From: Candidatus Cloacimonadota bacterium
Lineage (GTDB): Bacteria; Cloacimonadota; Cloacimonadia; Cloacimonadales; Cloacimonadaceae
Length of the DNA stretch: 7,033 nt
Reading direction: 5' to 3'
NCBI GenBank assembly: GCA_023230795.1
Contig: JALNWR010000138.1
Coordinates: forward strand, 1 to 7,033
Below the pieces are notes generated by a model. That model saw only the letters and a list, made by a program, of their open reading frames with translations. It searched no databases and had not been told where the DNA came from. Of this stretch, positions 5,375-7,033 are shown in pieces; the stretch's first letter is position 1; every line of letters begins with the position of its first letter. The translations under genes and the position numbers were made by a program.

Positions 5375-7033
5375 AACCTGCCTTTCGCAACGACGCCTAT
5401 GCCAAAGTAACCGGCAAAGCCAAATATACCGACGATTACACCATGCCGCAGATGCTACACGCAGCTCCTTTGCATGCCGAGCTCTCCTGCGCTTTGATAA
5501 AGTCCATAGATTGCGCTCCAGCTTTGCAGAGCCCTGGAGTGGTGCGCATCATCCTGGCAGAAGACATCCCCGGCCAGATCAAGTTTGGGCAGATCATCCG
5601 GGACTATCCCACCTTGGTGCACAAACGCATTCGCAGCACGGGAGACGTCATAGCCCTGGTGGTAGCCGAAAGCAGGGCTCAAGCCTTGGCAGCACTGCCT
5701 TTGATCAAAGTCCAGCTGCAAGAGCTGAAGCCCATCCTGGATACCGAACTGGCCATGAGCGAGACTGCCGAACCGATCAATCCGGAGCATGGCTCAAACG
5801 TCTGCAACTACCACCGCGTGCGCAGCGGGGACATCCAACAAGGCGAAGAGACCGCGGATATCATCATCGAGCAAAGCTTCAGCACCGCCCGCATCGAGCA
5901 TGCCTATCTGGAAACTGAGGCAGCCCTGGCTCATCTGCGCCCGGATGGAGTGATCGAGGTGATCGGCAGCATGCAGCATCCCTTCAGCACCCGCCGCTTT
6001 GTGGCATCCACCCTGGGCTTCCCGCTCAAGGATGTAGAGGTCAGGTCTGTGCCTATGGGCGGAGGATTTGGCGGTAAGGACGACACCGCGGCTTTGGTTT
6101 GTGCCCGGGCCGCCCTGTGCGCATACCTACTGAACAGGCCGGTAAAGCTGACTTACAGCCGCGAGATGAGCATGCGTGAGAGCTACAAACGCCATCCCTA
6201 TAATATGCAGTATCGGATGGGGGTAAAGCGTGATGGTCATATCACTTTCGTGAAAGTGCGCATGGTGGCGGATGGCGGTGCCTATTGCAGCGTAACTCCC
6301 TGGGTCACCTGGCGTTCCACCGTGCAATGTTGCGGCTGCTACGAAGTGCCCAATGTGCATTGCGACGTCTATGGCGTCTATACAAATAACGTCTTTTCCG
6401 GAGCCTTCCGCGGTTTTGGTTCGCCTCAGGTGAATTTTGCCGTGGAACAATTGGTAGAGATGGCCGCCGGCAAGCTGGGCATGGATGAGATTGACTTCCG
6501 TCGTTTGAATATGGTTAAGCAAGGCTCTACCACAATCACAAATCAAGTTTTAGATACGCACAAAGTCTCTCTCAAGCAGGTGATGGACAGCGTCCTCAAA
6601 GAGATAGACTATGAATCCAAGCGTGCCAGATGCAGCTTTGGCGATCCCCAGCAGGATAAGTGGTACGGCATCGGTCTGGCTATCTCCTATCGGGGCATGA
6701 GTCTCGGTGCGGAAGGTGTGGATTTCAATAGCGCCATCCTCAACGTCCAGCCGGATGGCTCTGTGCTGCTGGAAACCGGAGTGCATGAAAACGGCCAGGG
6801 CAGCGAAAGCGCCATGATCATCATCGCCGCAGAGCTGCTGGGACTTCCTGTAGAAAGCATCCGCTACCGCCAGCCTTCCACTTCTAATATCCCGGATGGC
6901 GGCACCACTGTAGCCTCCCGCGGCACCCTTTTGGGCACAGGAGCCACCACCGAAGCCGCTAAAATCCTCAAAGGCATCATCGCCGAAACTCTTTTGAGCG
7001 AGTATAAGCTAAAGGCAGAACGCTATGAAAACA
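5371..7033 (+). CDS. Xanthine dehydrogenase-family molybdopterin-binding subunit (partial, 3' end outside window)
   Basis: The first 554 codons of a molybdenum hydroxylase large subunit; the reading frame stays open to the window edge. Residues about 8-115 form the aldehyde oxidase/xanthine dehydrogenase a/b hammerhead domain (YAKVTGKAKYTDD). The molybdopterin-binding domain follows: GGGFGGKDD at 230-238, SREMSM with KRHP, AFRGFGSPQ with R347 matching the purine-binding arginine of xanthine dehydrogenases, GVHENGQGSES at 470-480, and GGTTVASRGT near 510-519. The catalytic glutamate expected near the C terminus is not yet reached. There is no 2Fe-2S or FAD domain, so these partners must be separate genes, presumably downstream. 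The likely reaction is hydroxylation (or reverse reduction) of xanthine, hypoxanthine or a related purine. The operon company of SsnA- and YgeY-type proteins suggests the selenium-dependent class, in which selenium is a labile cofactor ligand and not selenocysteine; sequence alone does not prove it. The ATG overlaps the previous stop as ATGA. Confidence 0.88.
   Translation, partial: MKPAFRNDAYAKVTGKAKYTDDYTMPQMLHAAPLHAELSCALIKSIDCAPALQSPGVVRIILAEDIPGQIKFGQIIRDYPTLVHKRIRSTGDVIALVVAESRAQALAALPLIKVQLQELKPILDTELAMSETAEPINPEHGSNVCNYHRVRSGDIQQGEETADIIIEQSFSTARIEHAYLETEAALAHLRPDGVIEVIGSMQHPFSTRRFVASTLGFPLKDVEVRSVPMGGGFGGKDDTAALVCARAALCAYLLNRPVKLTYSREMSMRESYKRHPYNMQYRMGVKRDGHITFVKVRMVADGGAYCSVTPWVTWRSTVQCCGCYEVPNVHCDVYGVYTNNVFSGAFRGFGSPQVNFAVEQLVEMAAGKLGMDEIDFRRLNMVKQGSTTITNQVLDTHKVSLKQVMDSVLKEIDYESKRARCSFGDPQQDKWYGIGLAISYRGMSLGAEGVDFNSAILNVQPDGSVLLETGVHENGQGSESAMIIIAAELLGLPVESIRYRQPSTSNIPDGGTTVASRGTLLGTGATTEAAKILKGIIAETLLSEYKLKAERYEN

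Noticed and set aside
614..7033. Selenocysteine codons in the operon
   Set aside because: The four complete genes end at normal stops after full family domains, and the partial fifth gene has no in-frame TGA. The linked enzymes are known to use selenium as a labile cofactor, not as selenocysteine.

Overview
The window looks like a chromosomal segment of an anaerobic bacterium with roughly balanced base composition by eye. It carries the 5' part of a catabolic operon of the kind found around selenium-dependent molybdenum hydroxylases, a group also described as the anaerobic purine/urate degradation clusters of gut bacteria. The taxon cannot be fixed from this sequence. Gene content and mixed codon use would fit an uncultured fermentative lineage such as Cloacimonadota, a spirochaete or a clostridium, but this is a weak inference.

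Layout: positions 1-613 hold no convincing gene. They contain several inverted repeats, the most striking being a long imperfect hairpin at about 334-416, followed by a perfect 14-bp palindrome at 424-437. A near-consensus sigma-70 promoter lies at 556-583. From 614 to the window end everything is coded on the plus strand in five genes: an SsnA-type aminohydrolase (614-1942), a YgeY-type M20 metallohydrolase (2006-3199), a threonine synthase-like PLP enzyme with an N-terminal zinc ribbon (3196-4389), a compact dihydropyrimidinase/dihydroorotase-like amidohydrolase (4382-5374), and the molybdopterin-binding subunit of a xanthine dehydrogenase-family hydroxylase (5371 to beyond 7033, truncated by the window edge). 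Genes two to five overlap by 4, 8 and 4 bases, so they are almost certainly one translationally coupled unit. The first gene is 63 bases upstream with no visible terminator between, so it probably shares the transcript.

How they may work together (inference from families): the molybdenum enzyme would hydroxylate or reduce a purine or related N-heterocycle, the two amidohydrolases would deaminate it and open the ring, the M20 enzyme would hydrolyse a linear ureido/carbamoyl or amide intermediate, and the PLP enzyme would eliminate ammonia or another group from the resulting amino acid, feeding carbon and nitrogen to fermentation. Two things depart from the usual E. coli-type cluster: a ThrC-fold enzyme sits where diaminopropionate ammonia-lyase (YgeX) is expected, and the hydantoinase-like protein is reduced to its catalytic barrel. 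Much of the cluster is therefore known in outline; the substitutions and the structured upstream region are the parts worth following up.
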